This document shows positions 1-8,322 of a DNA stretch of 64,000 nucleotides, piece by piece. Position numbers and translations under genes: made by a program. This DNA comes from Kribbella sp. NBC_00382. GTDB lineage: Bacteria; Actinomycetota; Actinomycetes; Propionibacteriales; Kribbellaceae. Location: NCBI RefSeq assembly GCF_036067295.1, contig NZ_CP107954.1, forward strand, positions 5,828,001 through 5,892,000, given 5' to 3'. Numbering within the stretch: position 1 is the first letter of the stretch; every line of letters starts with the position of its first letter. The notes below the pieces were generated by a model that did no database searches, had not been told where the DNA came from, and saw nothing but the letters and a program-made list of their open reading frames with translations.

Positions 1-303
1 GTGGGGGAGATCCCGATCAAGAAGGCGAAGGACGACAAGACCCTCGTCCTCGCGACCGATCAGGAGTACGCCGACCAGGTCCTCAAGGGCGGCAACCTCG
101 GCCAGTCCGAGAGCTTCAAGCAGGCGGTACCGGACATGTCCGGCGCACTCGCGGTCGGCTACGTCGACTTCGCCGCCATCGGCTCGCTGGACGAGAAGAT
201 CGGCACCGACAAGGACTACGCCGCCCTCCGCTCAGCCGGCCTCACCAGCCGGGTAACCGGCGACGGCCAGGCCGAATTCACCCTCCGAGTAGTAGCCAAG
301 TAA
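1..303 (+). CDS. C-terminal part of a DUF3352-like protein (5' end outside window)
   Basis: The frame is open from the first base, so the GTG at base 1 is probably an internal Val and the gene starts upstream. The visible 100 residues contain an Ala/Gly-rich stretch followed by a Tyr-Val-Asp segment and end in a Gly-Leu-Thr-Ser...Phe-Thr-Leu-Arg-Val-Val strand. This resembles the end of actinobacterial DUF3352 proteins, membrane-anchored proteins of unknown role. The assignment rests on pattern memory only. The TAA stop is followed within 11 bases by a strong hairpin, so this is the last gene of its transcript. Confidence 0.55.
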   Translation: MGEIPIKKAKDDKTLVLATDQEYADQVLKGGNLGQSESFKQAVPDMSGALAVGYVDFAAIGSLDEKIGTDKDYAALRSAGLTSRVTGDGQAEFTLRVVAK

Positions 304-313
304 CTCAACCGCC

Positions 314-349
314 AAAGCCCGGACAGCCGACAACGGCTGTCCGGGCTTT
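314..349 (+). terminator. Hairpin terminator after the DUF3352-like gene
   Basis: A perfect 16-bp inverted repeat (314-329 and 334-349) surrounds a 4-base ACAA loop, starting 11 bases after the stop codon. The arm begins AAAGCCCGG and the hairpin closes in TTT, so a short U stretch follows the GC stem. It fits an intrinsic terminator. Confidence 0.8.
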
Positions 350-387
350 CGCCATTCGACGACCCTCGGACCAGGCACCCTGGCCCG

Positions 388-831
388 GTGGAGAAAACCA
401 ACCACCGCCCACGCCCCGTCACCCAGTACGGCGTGGAGCAGATCGGCACCTGGCCAACCAAGCTCTACGGTCTGGCGGTAGAAGGAGAGCCCGACCCCGT
501 ACTGCTGCATGCCGCACGAATGTTCGCCGCAGTAACCTTGCCACCCGACTCTCATGGGCGGGCCGCTTTCGTGATCGCCCACCGCGCCCGCCCCGCAAAC
601 TTCGTGCTCATCTACTGGTGGAGCAGCGAGGTCGACCTGTCCCTGGCCTACTTCCGTTCACCGCTGGACCGTCCGACCGCTCTGGCACCCATGCAGGCGT
701 TCTCTACCGGCTGCGTCTGGGAACTGGCCCTGACCGAGCACGAGCGCGCGGCCTGGGTCCGGCACCTGCTCACTGGCGACCCGGATCTCGAGGGCTACCT
801 CAGCGAAGTACCGCCGACAGAAGTCAGCTAG
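388..831 (+). CDS. Hypothetical protein, 147 aa
   Basis: A soluble 147-residue protein with no signal peptide or membrane segment. It has a Trp/Tyr-rich middle (near residues 70-80) and an acidic C-terminus. I do not recognise a family. The start is a GTG with no clear Shine-Dalgarno, and a later in-frame GTG at codon 16 is an alternative. The 3' end overlaps the convergent reductase gene by 8 bp. Support for a real gene is the length of the frame and the lack of a better ORF here. Confidence 0.55.
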   Translation: MEKTNHRPRPVTQYGVEQIGTWPTKLYGLAVEGEPDPVLLHAARMFAAVTLPPDSHGRAAFVIAHRARPANFVLIYWWSSEVDLSLAYFRSPLDRPTALAPMQAFSTGCVWELALTEHERAAWVRHLLTGDPDLEGYLSEVPPTEVS

Positions 832-1357
832 TCAACCGGTAGCGCAGGTTGGTGGATCTGCCGACCTGGGTGCTCGAAATGGGTTCGAGGGTGACCACCG
901 GGCCGGTGCTCCGGAACAGCGGGATGCCCTGGCCGAGTAGCACCGGGGCGATGTGGATGAAGATCTCGTCGAGCACGCCTGCCTTGATGCATTGGGCGGC
1001 AATGGTTCCGCCGAGGATCAGCAGGTCCTTGCCGTCGGCTGCCTCCAGCGCGGTCTTGATGACCGGGCGGATGTCGCCGCTGACGAACGTGTACGCCGGG
1101 TTCGTCTCGTCGGTGGGTGGGTTGTGGGTCAGTACGAAGATCGGCCCGCTGTAAGCACCGCCGTACAGCTTGCTGCCCGCCTGCCGCCCGATCTCGTACC
1201 CGTGCCGCCCGGCCAGCGCCGCGCCCGACGTCTTGGCCACCTCCATCCCTTCCGGCTGCGGCCCGCTGTCGGCCACTTTCATCCACTCCATCGAGTGCTC
1301 CGGGCCGGCGATGAAACCGTCGAGCGACATCGTCACGTGGTACAGGACCTTCGCCAT
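824..1357 (-). CDS. RibD C-terminal/dihydrofolate-reductase-family protein
   Basis: A 177-residue protein of the RibD_C/DHFR-like superfamily, presumed NADPH-dependent reductases acting in the cytoplasm. The N-terminus carries the family signature M-S-L-D-G-F-I-A-G-P, a later segment reads L-I-L-G-G (nucleotide-binding strand) and the C-terminal part has the D-E-I-F-I-H-I-A-P-V-L-L-G-G/Q-G pattern. The substrate is unknown. An AAGGAGG ribosome site lies 7 bases before the ATG. It diverges from the VOC gene at 1487. It is one of four members of this family in the window. Confidence 0.85.
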   Translation of the reverse strand: MAKVLYHVTMSLDGFIAGPEHSMEWMKVADSGPQPEGMEVAKTSGAALAGRHGYEIGRQAGSKLYGGAYSGPIFVLTHNPPTDETNPAYTFVSGDIRPVIKTALEAADGKDLLILGGTIAAQCIKAGVLDEIFIHIAPVLLGQGIPLFRSTGPVVTLEPISSTQVGRSTNLRYRLTS

Positions 1358-1452
1358 CGTTCTGCCTCCTTGGTCGGGGTTCGAACATCAAGACGAGCGG
1401 GGCGGCGAAAACTCATCGGTGGAGCGTGTCGAAATCTGCCGGGCGGTCTCTA

Positions 1453-1475
1453 CCTAGGGGTAAAGACACCCTAGG
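1453..1475. promoter_or_regulatory. Inverted repeat overlapping the VOC gene ribosome site
   Basis: CCTAGGG (1453-1459) and CCCTAGG (1469-1475) form a perfect 7-bp dyad with a 9-base spacer. The right arm runs into the Shine-Dalgarno GGAGGAA of the VOC gene. It could be an operator in the divergent promoter region or an RNA hairpin that masks the ribosome site. Seen in sequence; function inferred. Confidence 0.45.
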
Positions 1476-1486
1476 AGGAACCCGAA

Positions 1487-1849
1487 ATGCACCACATCAC
1501 CGCCGTCCGGACCGTCGCGATCCCCGTTGCCGACCAGGACCAGGCGCTGGAGTTCTACGAGCGCAAGCTGGGCTTCGAGAAGTTGATGGACGCGCCGCTG
1601 CCGCAGCTCGGCGGGCGCTGGCTGGTTGTCGGTTTGCCGGGCGGGGCGACCTCAGTCGCGTTGTTGCAGGCCGCGGCGGTCGGCGTCGACACGGGCATCC
1701 GGCTCGCCACGACGGACGCTGCCGCCGCCCACGCGGCGCTCACCGAGCAGGGCGTCGAGACGAGCGAGCTGATCTCCTGGCCGGGGGTGCCGCCGATGTT
1801 CACCTTCACCGACCAGGACGGCAACCGGCTCTACCTCACCCAGGAGTAA
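1487..1849 (+). CDS. VOC (glyoxalase/bleomycin-resistance fold) protein
   Basis: A 120-residue vicinal-oxygen-chelate domain protein with the two beta-alpha-beta-beta-beta halves (about residues 7-55 and 65-118). Family marks include D-Q-A-L-E-F-Y-E-R-K-L-G-F-E near the start and F-T-D-Q-D-G-N-R-L-Y-L at the end. Members are metal-dependent lyases, dioxygenases or resistance proteins; the substrate cannot be read here. A GGAGGAA ribosome site precedes the ATG by 6 bases. A LysR gene follows 28 bp downstream and probably controls this locus. Confidence 0.85.
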   Translation: MHHITAVRTVAIPVADQDQALEFYERKLGFEKLMDAPLPQLGGRWLVVGLPGGATSVALLQAAAVGVDTGIRLATTDAAAAHAALTEQGVETSELISWPGVPPMFTFTDQDGNRLYLTQE

Positions 1850-1863
1850 TACCCTGCAGGTAT
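1849..1863. promoter_or_regulatory. LysR-type T-N11-A dyad before the LysR gene
   Basis: ATACC (1849-1853) and GGTAT (1859-1863) form a dyad whose T1850 and A1862 are 11 bases apart, the classical LysR box. It overlaps the VOC stop codon and ends 14 bases before the LysR start, so it suits autoregulation. The assignment is inferred from pattern and position. Confidence 0.5.
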
Positions 1864-1877
1864 CAGGAGGTGGCGCT

Positions 1878-2747
1878 ATGGACGTCGATCTGCGCAAGGT
1901 CCGGTACTTCGTCGCAGTGGCCGAGGAGCTGCATTTCGGCCGCGCGGCGGAGCGGCTGCACATCGCTCAGCCGGTGCTGTCGCGGCAGATCCGGGCGCTG
2001 GAGGACGAGCTCAAGGTCCAGCTGTTCGTGCGTACCAAGCGGGCCACCGAGTTGACCGAGGCCGGGCGGCAGTTGCTGGAGGACGGTCGCCCGTTGCTCG
2101 CCGCGGCCGAGGCGGCCCGGGTCCGGGTGGTCCGGGCGGCGCGGCCGGCGGGCACCTTCACGATTGGTTTCATGCCGGGCATCACGGTGACGACGGCAGT
2201 GCGCGCTTTCACCGCGCAGTACCCGGAACTCACGATCGAGCTGGTACGGACGTCCTGGCACGACCAGATCGAGGTACTACGGGATGGTCGCGCCGACGTG
2301 AGCATCGTGCGACTGCCGATCGACCAGCAGGGACTGACGGTTCGGCCGTTGTTCGAGGAGCCGCGGGTGGTGATGCTGCCGACGGACCATCGGCTGGCGG
2401 GCAAACCGTCCCTCCGAATCAGCGACCTCGCCGATGAGCACCTGCTGCAGGACCCTGACGCCGTACCGGAGTGGCGCGACCTCGCCGTCGAGCTGCGGGA
2501 GCGGCGCCCCGGGCGGGTGCCCGTCTTCCACAACGTCGAGGAGAAGCTCGAACACGTTGCTGCGGGCAACGGAATCTCGGTCCTGCCCCTCTCCACCGCA
2601 AGCTTCTACACCCGCCCGGATGTGGTCGCGGTGCCGATCGAGGACATCGGCCCCAACCACGTCTGCCTGGCCTGGAGCGCCACCCGCCGGGCCCGAACCA
2701 TTCACGACTTCGCGGAGATCGCGGCCGGACTCACCTGGAGCATCTGA
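1878..2747 (+). CDS. LysR-family transcriptional regulator
   Basis: A 289-residue LTTR with an N-terminal winged helix (residues about 3-62, containing L-H-F-G-R-A-A-E-R-L-H-I-A-Q and S-R-Q-I-R-A-L-E) and a periplasmic-binding-like co-inducer domain (about 90-285). An AGGAGG site lies 7 bases before the ATG. It follows the VOC gene and overlaps the DUF1801 gene by one base (TGATG), so the three may form one unit. Its helix region closely matches the LysR gene at 14825, which makes the two paralogs. The inducer is unknown. Confidence 0.93.
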   Translation: MDVDLRKVRYFVAVAEELHFGRAAERLHIAQPVLSRQIRALEDELKVQLFVRTKRATELTEAGRQLLEDGRPLLAAAEAARVRVVRAARPAGTFTIGFMPGITVTTAVRAFTAQYPELTIELVRTSWHDQIEVLRDGRADVSIVRLPIDQQGLTVRPLFEEPRVVMLPTDHRLAGKPSLRISDLADEHLLQDPDAVPEWRDLAVELRERRPGRVPVFHNVEEKLEHVAAGNGISVLPLSTASFYTRPDVVAVPIEDIGPNHVCLAWSATRRARTIHDFAEIAAGLTWSI

Positions 2748-3139
2748 TGAGCTACGAGAAGGACCCACGGGTCGACGACTACATCGACAAGCTGCCCGAC
2801 TGGCAGCAGGAGATCTGCCACCGGGTGCGCGACCTCGTGCACGCCGCCGACCCCGAGCTCGAAGAGACGATCAAGCGCACGGTCCAGCCGTACTTCGTGC
2901 TGCAGGGCAACGTCTGCGCCCTGCTGGCAGCCAAGACCCACGTCAACATTTTCCTGTACGACGGCGCGATCGTCCCCGATCCGGACGGCATCATCACCGG
3001 CGGCCACGACAACAAGACCGCCCGGATGATCTCGATCCACGAGAACGAGCCGATCAACGAGCCGGCCCTCAGCACGATGCTCCGCCAGATCATCACCAAC
3101 AACCGCGCTGGGGGCTGGCGCAAACTCAAGAACGCCTAG
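2747..3139 (+). CDS. DUF1801 domain protein
   Basis: A 130-residue soluble protein resembling DUF1801 (YdhG-like) proteins: an amphipathic N-terminal helix (D-D-Y-I-D-K-L-P-D-W-Q), then E-T-I-K-R-T-V-Q-P-Y-F and a strand with N-I-F-L-Y-D-G. The biochemical function of this family is unknown. The ATG shares its A with the LysR stop codon, so translation is coupled. Its 3' end overlaps the convergent methyltransferase gene by 4 bp. Confidence 0.8.
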   Translation: MSYEKDPRVDDYIDKLPDWQQEICHRVRDLVHAADPELEETIKRTVQPYFVLQGNVCALLAAKTHVNIFLYDGAIVPDPDGIITGGHDNKTARMISIHENEPINEPALSTMLRQIITNNRAGGWRKLKNA

Positions 3140-3855
3140 CGCCCTGCTGCCATTGCTCGGCAGCTGAAGTAGAGGACTCCCGCGGCCTCCTTCCAGACCG
3201 GTTTGTCGCCGACGGGTTCGGCCAGGCGGGTGAGCTGCAGGCCGGCGCTCACGAGGGTGTTGATGTAGGTGGACAGTGTCCGGTGGTAGGAGACCCGCGG
3301 CAGGATTTCCCAGCGGGTGAGGCTGGTGTGCGGGCCTTCTTCGAAGTAGCGGCCGGCGATCCGCCGATAGGTGCCTTCGACGTGGTCGACCAGGTCGCCG
3401 TGGGCGGGTGACTTGTAGCAGGGATGGATGATCGAGGCCACGAACCAGCCGCCGGGCTTGAGGATCCGGGCGACGGATCGGATGGTGGGCTCGAGTTCCG
3501 GGATGTCCATCAGGGCCATGTGGCAGGCGACGCCGTCGAACGACGCGTCGGCGAGTGGCTGGAGATCGTGCGCGTTGCCGTGCAGGTACTCGATCCCGCG
3601 AGGTGTCTGCGCTTCGAGTGCGCGGGCGTGGGCGAGCATCGGCTCCGAGGCGTCGATGCCGACCACTTGTGCGCCGAGGTCGGCCAGTCGGCGGGCTTCC
3701 CGGCCCTGGCCGCAGGCGACCGCCGCGACTCGTTGGCCGCGGGGGTCGCCCACCAGTTCGTCGAAGGTCGGGTCGTCGAGGCCGGCGCCGTCAGGATCGA
3801 CGGTTGCGTGATAGACGTCAGCCAGTTCGTCGTACGAACTCGTCAGGTTGCTCAT
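3136..3855 (-). CDS. Class I SAM-dependent methyltransferase
   Basis: A 239-residue protein with the class I methyltransferase core: motif I V-A-C-G-Q-G-R-E-A near residue 52, acidic loop G-I-D-A-S about 20 residues later, and D-G-V-A-C-H (motif IV region). It groups with UbiE/Methyltransf_11-type enzymes; the acceptor is unknown. The ATG at 3855 gives the natural N-terminus (M-S-N-L-T-S-S-Y-D-E-L-A). The frame continues upstream, but that part is basic and unlike the family and would run into the next gene. Confidence 0.88.
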   Translation of the reverse strand: MSNLTSSYDELADVYHATVDPDGAGLDDPTFDELVGDPRGQRVAAVACGQGREARRLADLGAQVVGIDASEPMLAHARALEAQTPRGIEYLHGNAHDLQPLADASFDGVACHMALMDIPELEPTIRSVARILKPGGWFVASIIHPCYKSPAHGDLVDHVEGTYRRIAGRYFEEGPHTSLTRWEILPRVSYHRTLSTYINTLVSAGLQLTRLAEPVGDKPVWKEAAGVLYFSCRAMAAGR

Positions 3856-3905
3856 GTCCGGTCCAACGGCGGGACCGGCGCCTGAGTTTCCTCGTCTGCT
3901 GCGAG

Positions 3906-4994
3906 CTAACAGCCGGCCGCCGTCAGACCGTGGCCGGCATCGGGCTGGTGCTTTCCGACGGAGATGAACGGCTTCTCGAATCCGTCGGGTGTCGTCTCGG
4001 CAGCGACGCCGACGGTCCAGAGACATTGGCCGACCTTGGCGCTGCCCTGCAGGTAGCCGGCGCCGGGCGGGGTAGTGGTGCGCACGAACTCCTTGCCTGC
4101 TAGTTCGGCGACCAGCGGCTCACCGGTGTTCGGGTTGCCGCCGACGGCGATCGCCTTGCCGTCGAGAAACTCGAGTTCGTGGAACTGCCCGGTGGCGACT
4201 GGCGTGCCGAGCTGCGTCCACGCCTTTCCGTCGAAGTGCAGGGCGAGCGGCTCACGCCAGTTCGCCAGGCTCGGCTTCTCGCCGACGGCCCAGATGTCGT
4301 CCGGCGCCTTGACGACCAGCTCGGCCACCTCGAGCTGCCGGCCGTCAAGAAGGTCCACCGGTAGCTCCACCTTGGTCCAGCGGGTGCCGTCGTAGCGGGC
4401 GACTCCACCGATGCCGGCCGCCCAGATCTCCTTGCCGACCACCTTGAGATCGTCGATGTAGACGATGTGCTGGAGACCTTCGCGGGGGAGCTCCTGCCAT
4501 TTGCCACCGGCGTACCGGAGCACGCTGGTCTGGTCGCCGTACCGTCCGACCAGCAGCCCGTCGTCCTGCGTGGCGAGCGCGGTGTACTGCGCGTTGTCGT
4601 CTCCAGCAGGGTTGTCGACCACCTTCCAGGCGCTGCCCTTCCAGTGCTGCAGGATGGGTTGCGTCGCCGCGCCGTCCTCGGTCGCACCGGCCGCCCAGAC
4701 ATCGTCAGCCGACTTCACCAGTAGGTCGTCCAGCCGGCCGTCCGGCACCGGCTGCTTGGTCTGCTGCCAGGACTTGCCGTCCCAGCGCACCGCCAGCGGG
4801 TGGAACTTGAGCGAGCCGTCCTTGCCCGGTTCCAGGTTGATTCCGACGCTCCACAACGAGCCGCCGGCCTGCTCCGTCGTGTAGAGCACAGCGTTCTCGG
4901 GACCGGTCGGGGTCACCGTCCAGTCGATCGGCGCGGGCGCCGCCAGGCCGCCCACGGTAGTTGCCAACAGCAAAGAAGAAACGATTGTTTGCAT
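3906..4994 (-). CDS. Secreted beta-propeller-like protein with W-A-V-G repeats
   Basis: About 362 residues with an N-terminal signal peptide (hydrophobic core near residues 5-18, small residues Ala-Ala-Pro-Ala at the likely cleavage site). The body carries at least five spaced [L/I/V]-W-[S/A/T]-[V/A]-G motifs (LWSVG, VWAAG, IWAAG, IWAVG, LWTVG), typical of propeller blades in secreted actinobacterial proteins of unknown role. The ATG at 4994 was chosen; a GTG two codons upstream is also possible. It lies 38 bp downstream of recQ on the same strand. No catalytic motif is visible. Confidence 0.75.
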   Translation of the reverse strand: MQTIVSSLLLATTVGGLAAPAPIDWTVTPTGPENAVLYTTEQAGGSLWSVGINLEPGKDGSLKFHPLAVRWDGKSWQQTKQPVPDGRLDDLLVKSADDVWAAGATEDGAATQPILQHWKGSAWKVVDNPAGDDNAQYTALATQDDGLLVGRYGDQTSVLRYAGGKWQELPREGLQHIVYIDDLKVVGKEIWAAGIGGVARYDGTRWTKVELPVDLLDGRQLEVAELVVKAPDDIWAVGEKPSLANWREPLALHFDGKAWTQLGTPVATGQFHELEFLDGKAIAVGGNPNTGEPLVAELAGKEFVRTTTPPGAGYLQGSAKVGQCLWTVGVAAETTPDGFEKPFISVGKHQPDAGHGLTAAGC

Positions 4995-5032
4995 ACCCAC
5001 TCAGACGCGGTGGGCAGACAATCGCGTCACAC

Positions 5033-6880
5033 CTACTCCGCGGCCAATGCCTCCAGCACGCCGTCGCCGTACTTCGCCAGCTTGTTCTCGCCGACGCCAC
5101 TGATCTTGCCCAGCTCGGCGAGACTGCCCGGCAGATCGGTAGCGATCTGCCGCAGCGTCGCATCGTGGAAGATCACGTACGCCGGTACGCCCGTCTCCTT
5201 CGCGACGGCGCCCCGCCAGGCGCGCAGCCGCTCGAAGATCGGCTCGGCCTCGGGGGAGAGGTCGACGACAGCCTTCTTCTTGCCACCACTCGACCGCGAA
5301 CTGGACCGTGCCACGCGCTCCGGCTCCCGGCGCATCATCACGTCGCGCCGGCGGCCGAGCACCTCGGCGCTCTCTTCGGTGAGCAGCAGCGTGCCGTAGT
5401 CGCCTTCGACCGTGAGCAGCCGTTGGGCGAGCAGTTGGCGGACGACGCCACGCCACTCTGTGTCCTTCAGCTCCGTACCGATGCCGAAGACGGTCAGGTC
5501 GTCGTGCCGGAACTGCTTGACCTTGTCGGTGGTCTTGCCGAGCAGGATGTCGATCACCTGGCCGGCCCCGAACTTCTGGTTGCGCTCGTGGTGGAGCCGG
5601 TAGACCGTCGAGAGCAGCTTCTGCGCCGGGATGGTGCCGTCCCATGACTCCGGCGGGGTGAGGCAGGTGTCGCAGTTGCCACAGGGCTCGCCGGTCTGCC
5701 CGAAGTACGCGAGAAGTTGTTGCCGACGGCATTGAACTGTCTCGCACAACGCGAGCATCGCGTCGAGATGCGTGCCGAGCCGGCGCCGGTGGGCGGCGTC
5801 GCCCTCGGAGGTGTCGATCATCTTGCGTTGCTGGACGACATCCTGCAGTCCGTACGCGAGCCAGGCTGTCGACGGCAGGCCGTCACGACCCGCCCGGCCG
5901 GTCTCCTGGTAGTAGCCCTCGACCGACTTCGGCAGGTCGAGGTGCGCGACGAACCGGACGTCCGGCTTGTCGATGCCCATCCCGAAAGCGATCGTCGCGA
6001 CGACCACCAGCCCGTCCTCGCGCAGGAACCGCGACTGGTTCTTCGCGCGGACCCGGCTGTCCAGACCCGCGTGGTACGGGACCGCCTCGATGCCGTTCTG
6101 GGTCAGGAAGGTGGCCGTCTTCTCGACGCTGTTGCGGGACAGGCAGTAGACGATGCCGGCGTCGCCCGCGTGCTCGGTGCGCAGCAGGTCGAGCAGCTGC
6201 TTCTGCGGGCTGTCCTTCGGCACGATCCGGTACTGGATGTTCGGCCGGTCGAAGCTCGCGACGAAGTGCTTCGCGGACTTCAGGTTCAGCCGCGTCGCGA
6301 TCTCGGCATGCGTCGCCTCGGTCGCCGTGGCTGTCAGCGCGATCCGCGGGACGTCGGGCCAGCGCTCGTGCAGCTCCGACAGCATCAAGTAGTCGGGCCG
6401 GAAATCGTGCCCCCACTGCGAAACACAGTGCGCCTCGTCGATCGCGAAGAGCGCGATCTTGCCCTGGTCGAGCAGCCGCGTCGTCGCCTCCACCCGGAGC
6501 CGCTCGGGCGCCAGGTAGAGCAGGTCGAGGTCGCCGGACAGGAACGCCTGCTCGACCTCGCGCCGTTGCTCATAGTCCTGCGTCGAGTTGAGGAACCCGG
6601 CCCGTACGCCGAGCGCCGTCAGCGCGTCGACCTGGTCCTGCATCAACGCGATCAGCGGCGAGATGACCACCCCAACACCTGACCGGACCAGCGCAGGGAT
6701 CTGGTAGCAGAGCGACTTGCCACCACCCGTCGGCATCAGCACCAGGGCGTCACCGCCACCGACGACGGTCTCGATGATGTCCTGCTGCTCACCCCGGAAC
6801 GAGTCGTACCCGAACACCCGGTGCAAGACCTGCAAGGCCTCGCTCGAGGTGTCGTCCAGCGGCTGGGTCGTCTCTGTCAC
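5033..6880 (-). CDS. recQ: ATP-dependent DNA helicase RecQ
   Basis: A 615-residue 3'-5' superfamily 2 helicase for recombination and replication-fork repair. Walker A T-G-G-G-K-S is at residues 51-56 and the DEAH box at 148-151. The T-A-T-A-T segment and Q-E-T-G-R-A-G-R-D-G motif VI follow. Then come a zinc-binding RQC part (C-x6-C-G-N-C-D-T-C pattern), a winged helix, and a C-terminal HRDC domain (about 540-612). Length and domain order match full RecQ. The start is a GTG. The gene before the secreted propeller protein may be co-transcribed with it. Confidence 0.96.
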   Translation of the reverse strand: MTETTQPLDDTSSEALQVLHRVFGYDSFRGEQQDIIETVVGGGDALVLMPTGGGKSLCYQIPALVRSGVGVVISPLIALMQDQVDALTALGVRAGFLNSTQDYEQRREVEQAFLSGDLDLLYLAPERLRVEATTRLLDQGKIALFAIDEAHCVSQWGHDFRPDYLMLSELHERWPDVPRIALTATATEATHAEIATRLNLKSAKHFVASFDRPNIQYRIVPKDSPQKQLLDLLRTEHAGDAGIVYCLSRNSVEKTATFLTQNGIEAVPYHAGLDSRVRAKNQSRFLREDGLVVVATIAFGMGIDKPDVRFVAHLDLPKSVEGYYQETGRAGRDGLPSTAWLAYGLQDVVQQRKMIDTSEGDAAHRRRLGTHLDAMLALCETVQCRRQQLLAYFGQTGEPCGNCDTCLTPPESWDGTIPAQKLLSTVYRLHHERNQKFGAGQVIDILLGKTTDKVKQFRHDDLTVFGIGTELKDTEWRGVVRQLLAQRLLTVEGDYGTLLLTEESAEVLGRRRDVMMRREPERVARSSSRSSGGKKKAVVDLSPEAEPIFERLRAWRGAVAKETGVPAYVIFHDATLRQIATDLPGSLAELGKISGVGENKLAKYGDGVLEALAAE

Positions 6881-6906
6881 CCGGCGATTCTACGGAGATC
6901 CCGAAA

Positions 6907-7353
6907 TCACTGCTGGCCACCTGTGGACAACGCGCCGATCTCGCCGCGATAGGTGCCGATGCTCCACACGTTTCCCTCCGGATCGGCGACGCTGAAGCCG
7001 CGCGATCCGTAGTCCTCCTCACGCATCTCCCGTACTACGGTCGCCCCCGCCGCGATCACCTGCGGCCACAACGCGTCCGGGTCCGCGCAGACCAGATAGA
7101 CCGACTGCAGCTGCCCGGCCAAGTGGTCGAACTCGTTCGGCTCGGCGTTGCGATCGACCGAGCTGACCATCACCCCACCGCCGGCCGGCCAGGCCAGCTC
7201 GGCATGCGCGATCGACCCTTCGGCGACCCCGGCGTACGAGGCGACCAGAGTGAACCCCAGCCCTTCGGTGAGGAACTTGAGAGCTGCCTGACCATCGCGA
7301 TAGACCAGCGTCGGCCAGACCCCGATCACGGTGTCGTTCGTCGTCGTGTTCAT
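6907..7353 (-). CDS. VOC (glyoxalase-like) protein
   Basis: A 148-residue VOC-fold protein. Key segments are W-P-T-L-V-Y-R-D-G-Q-A-A-L-K-F-L near the start and the C-terminal D-P-E-G-N-V-W-S-I-G-T-Y pattern of the glyoxalase family. The ATG at 7353 overlaps the stop of the upstream AraC-type gene (ATGA), which shows translational coupling. The frame extends further upstream but would run through the AraC gene. AraC-VOC pairs are frequent in actinobacteria. The substrate is unknown. Confidence 0.85.
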   Translation of the reverse strand: MNTTTNDTVIGVWPTLVYRDGQAALKFLTEGLGFTLVASYAGVAEGSIAHAELAWPAGGGVMVSSVDRNAEPNEFDHLAGQLQSVYLVCADPDALWPQVIAAGATVVREMREEDYGSRGFSVADPEGNVWSIGTYRGEIGALSTGGQQ

Positions 7354-8192
7354 ACCCCCGACTCTGCAACGGCGGTCCGGTTGTCGTCTTGGACGAATGG
7401 GAGCTCTTCGGTCATCCACTGCCGCGGCGAGCACCCGGCGATCGCGTGCCATTCACGGGTGAGGTGCGCCTGATCGGCGTACCCGAGGTCGGCCGCGAGA
7501 TCCGCCAGGCGGGTCAGCGGCCTTGCCTTGAGCCGCGAGACGGCCCGCTCAAAACGTAGTACCCGGGAAGCGACCTTCGGGGCCAACCCGTACTCCGCGC
7601 GGAACTGCTCGGTCAGATGCCGCCGGCTCCACCCGACCTCACCAGCCAGCTCCTGTACGCCGATCCCGCCCGCAGACTCACACATCCGTCGCCAAGCCCA
7701 GCCGAGCTCGGCCCGTGGCGCACCGATCGGCTCGTCTCGCCACGACTCGAGCAGCAGCCGTTCCACGATGTCAAAGCGCTCATGCCAGTGCGGTGTCGCG
7801 CGAAGCCGCTCGCCGACCTCCTGCGCCGGCATCCCGAACAGCGTGTCGACGTCCAGGATCGTGGTGGCGAGCTCACCCGACGGCAGACCCAGCAGCGCCC
7901 GCGACCCCGCCGGCGTGAGCGCGAGCTGGATGCCCGCCAGATTGGGGGAGTCCCCGATCCGCACAGCCGTCGAATGCAACCCGCTGACAACGGTCTGGTA
8001 CTTCTCCACCGGCGAATCCGGCCAGGCGATGCCGAGCGGCTCGTCCAGGCTGATCACGATCGTCAGGTACCGCGAGGGCAGACCGCGATGCAGCTCAAGC
8101 GGGGCACCGCGGTAGGCGTAGCCGGTGAGGTCGCCGAGATACGGGCGCAGGGCCGGATGAGCCCTACGCACGTGATGCTCGAAGCCCGCCAT
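7350..8192 (-). CDS. AraC-family helix-turn-helix regulator
   Basis: A 280-residue protein with an N-terminal sensor part (about 1-165) and a C-terminal AraC DNA-binding domain (about 180-272). Two HTH units are readable (L-A-G-E-V-G-W-S-R-R-H-L and L-A-D-L-A-A-D-L-G-Y-A-D-Q-A-H-L), followed by S-P-R-Q-W. It is coupled by a 4-bp overlap to the VOC gene, its likely target. It diverges from ilvD across 170 bp. Confidence 0.92.
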   Translation of the reverse strand: MAGFEHHVRRAHPALRPYLGDLTGYAYRGAPLELHRGLPSRYLTIVISLDEPLGIAWPDSPVEKYQTVVSGLHSTAVRIGDSPNLAGIQLALTPAGSRALLGLPSGELATTILDVDTLFGMPAQEVGERLRATPHWHERFDIVERLLLESWRDEPIGAPRAELGWAWRRMCESAGGIGVQELAGEVGWSRRHLTEQFRAEYGLAPKVASRVLRFERAVSRLKARPLTRLADLAADLGYADQAHLTREWHAIAGCSPRQWMTEELPFVQDDNRTAVAESGV

Positions 8193-8224
8193 CTGCCCAG
8201 GCTAAAGCCGCCCGGGGACAAAAG

Positions 8225-8249
8225 CTCGGGGTCGTCCACAGACCCCGAG
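8225..8249. repeat. 8-bp inverted repeat between AraC gene and ilvD
   Basis: CTCGGGGT (8225-8232) and ACCCCGAG (8242-8249) form a perfect dyad with a 9-base spacer in the divergent promoter region, 33 bases upstream of the AraC start. It could be an operator for either gene. Function not shown. Confidence 0.4.
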
Positions 8250-8322
8250 ATACGTGGTGGCGGCGAGCCGGCCATCCGTCATACGGGACCGGCGTTTCGG
8301 CATCTGGACCCGGGGTGGCACC

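Noticed and set aside
1371..1390. GGTTCGAACA sequence as a LexA box
   Set aside because: Actinobacterial SOS boxes need GAAC and GTTC halves spaced by four bases; here the halves abut in the opposite order.
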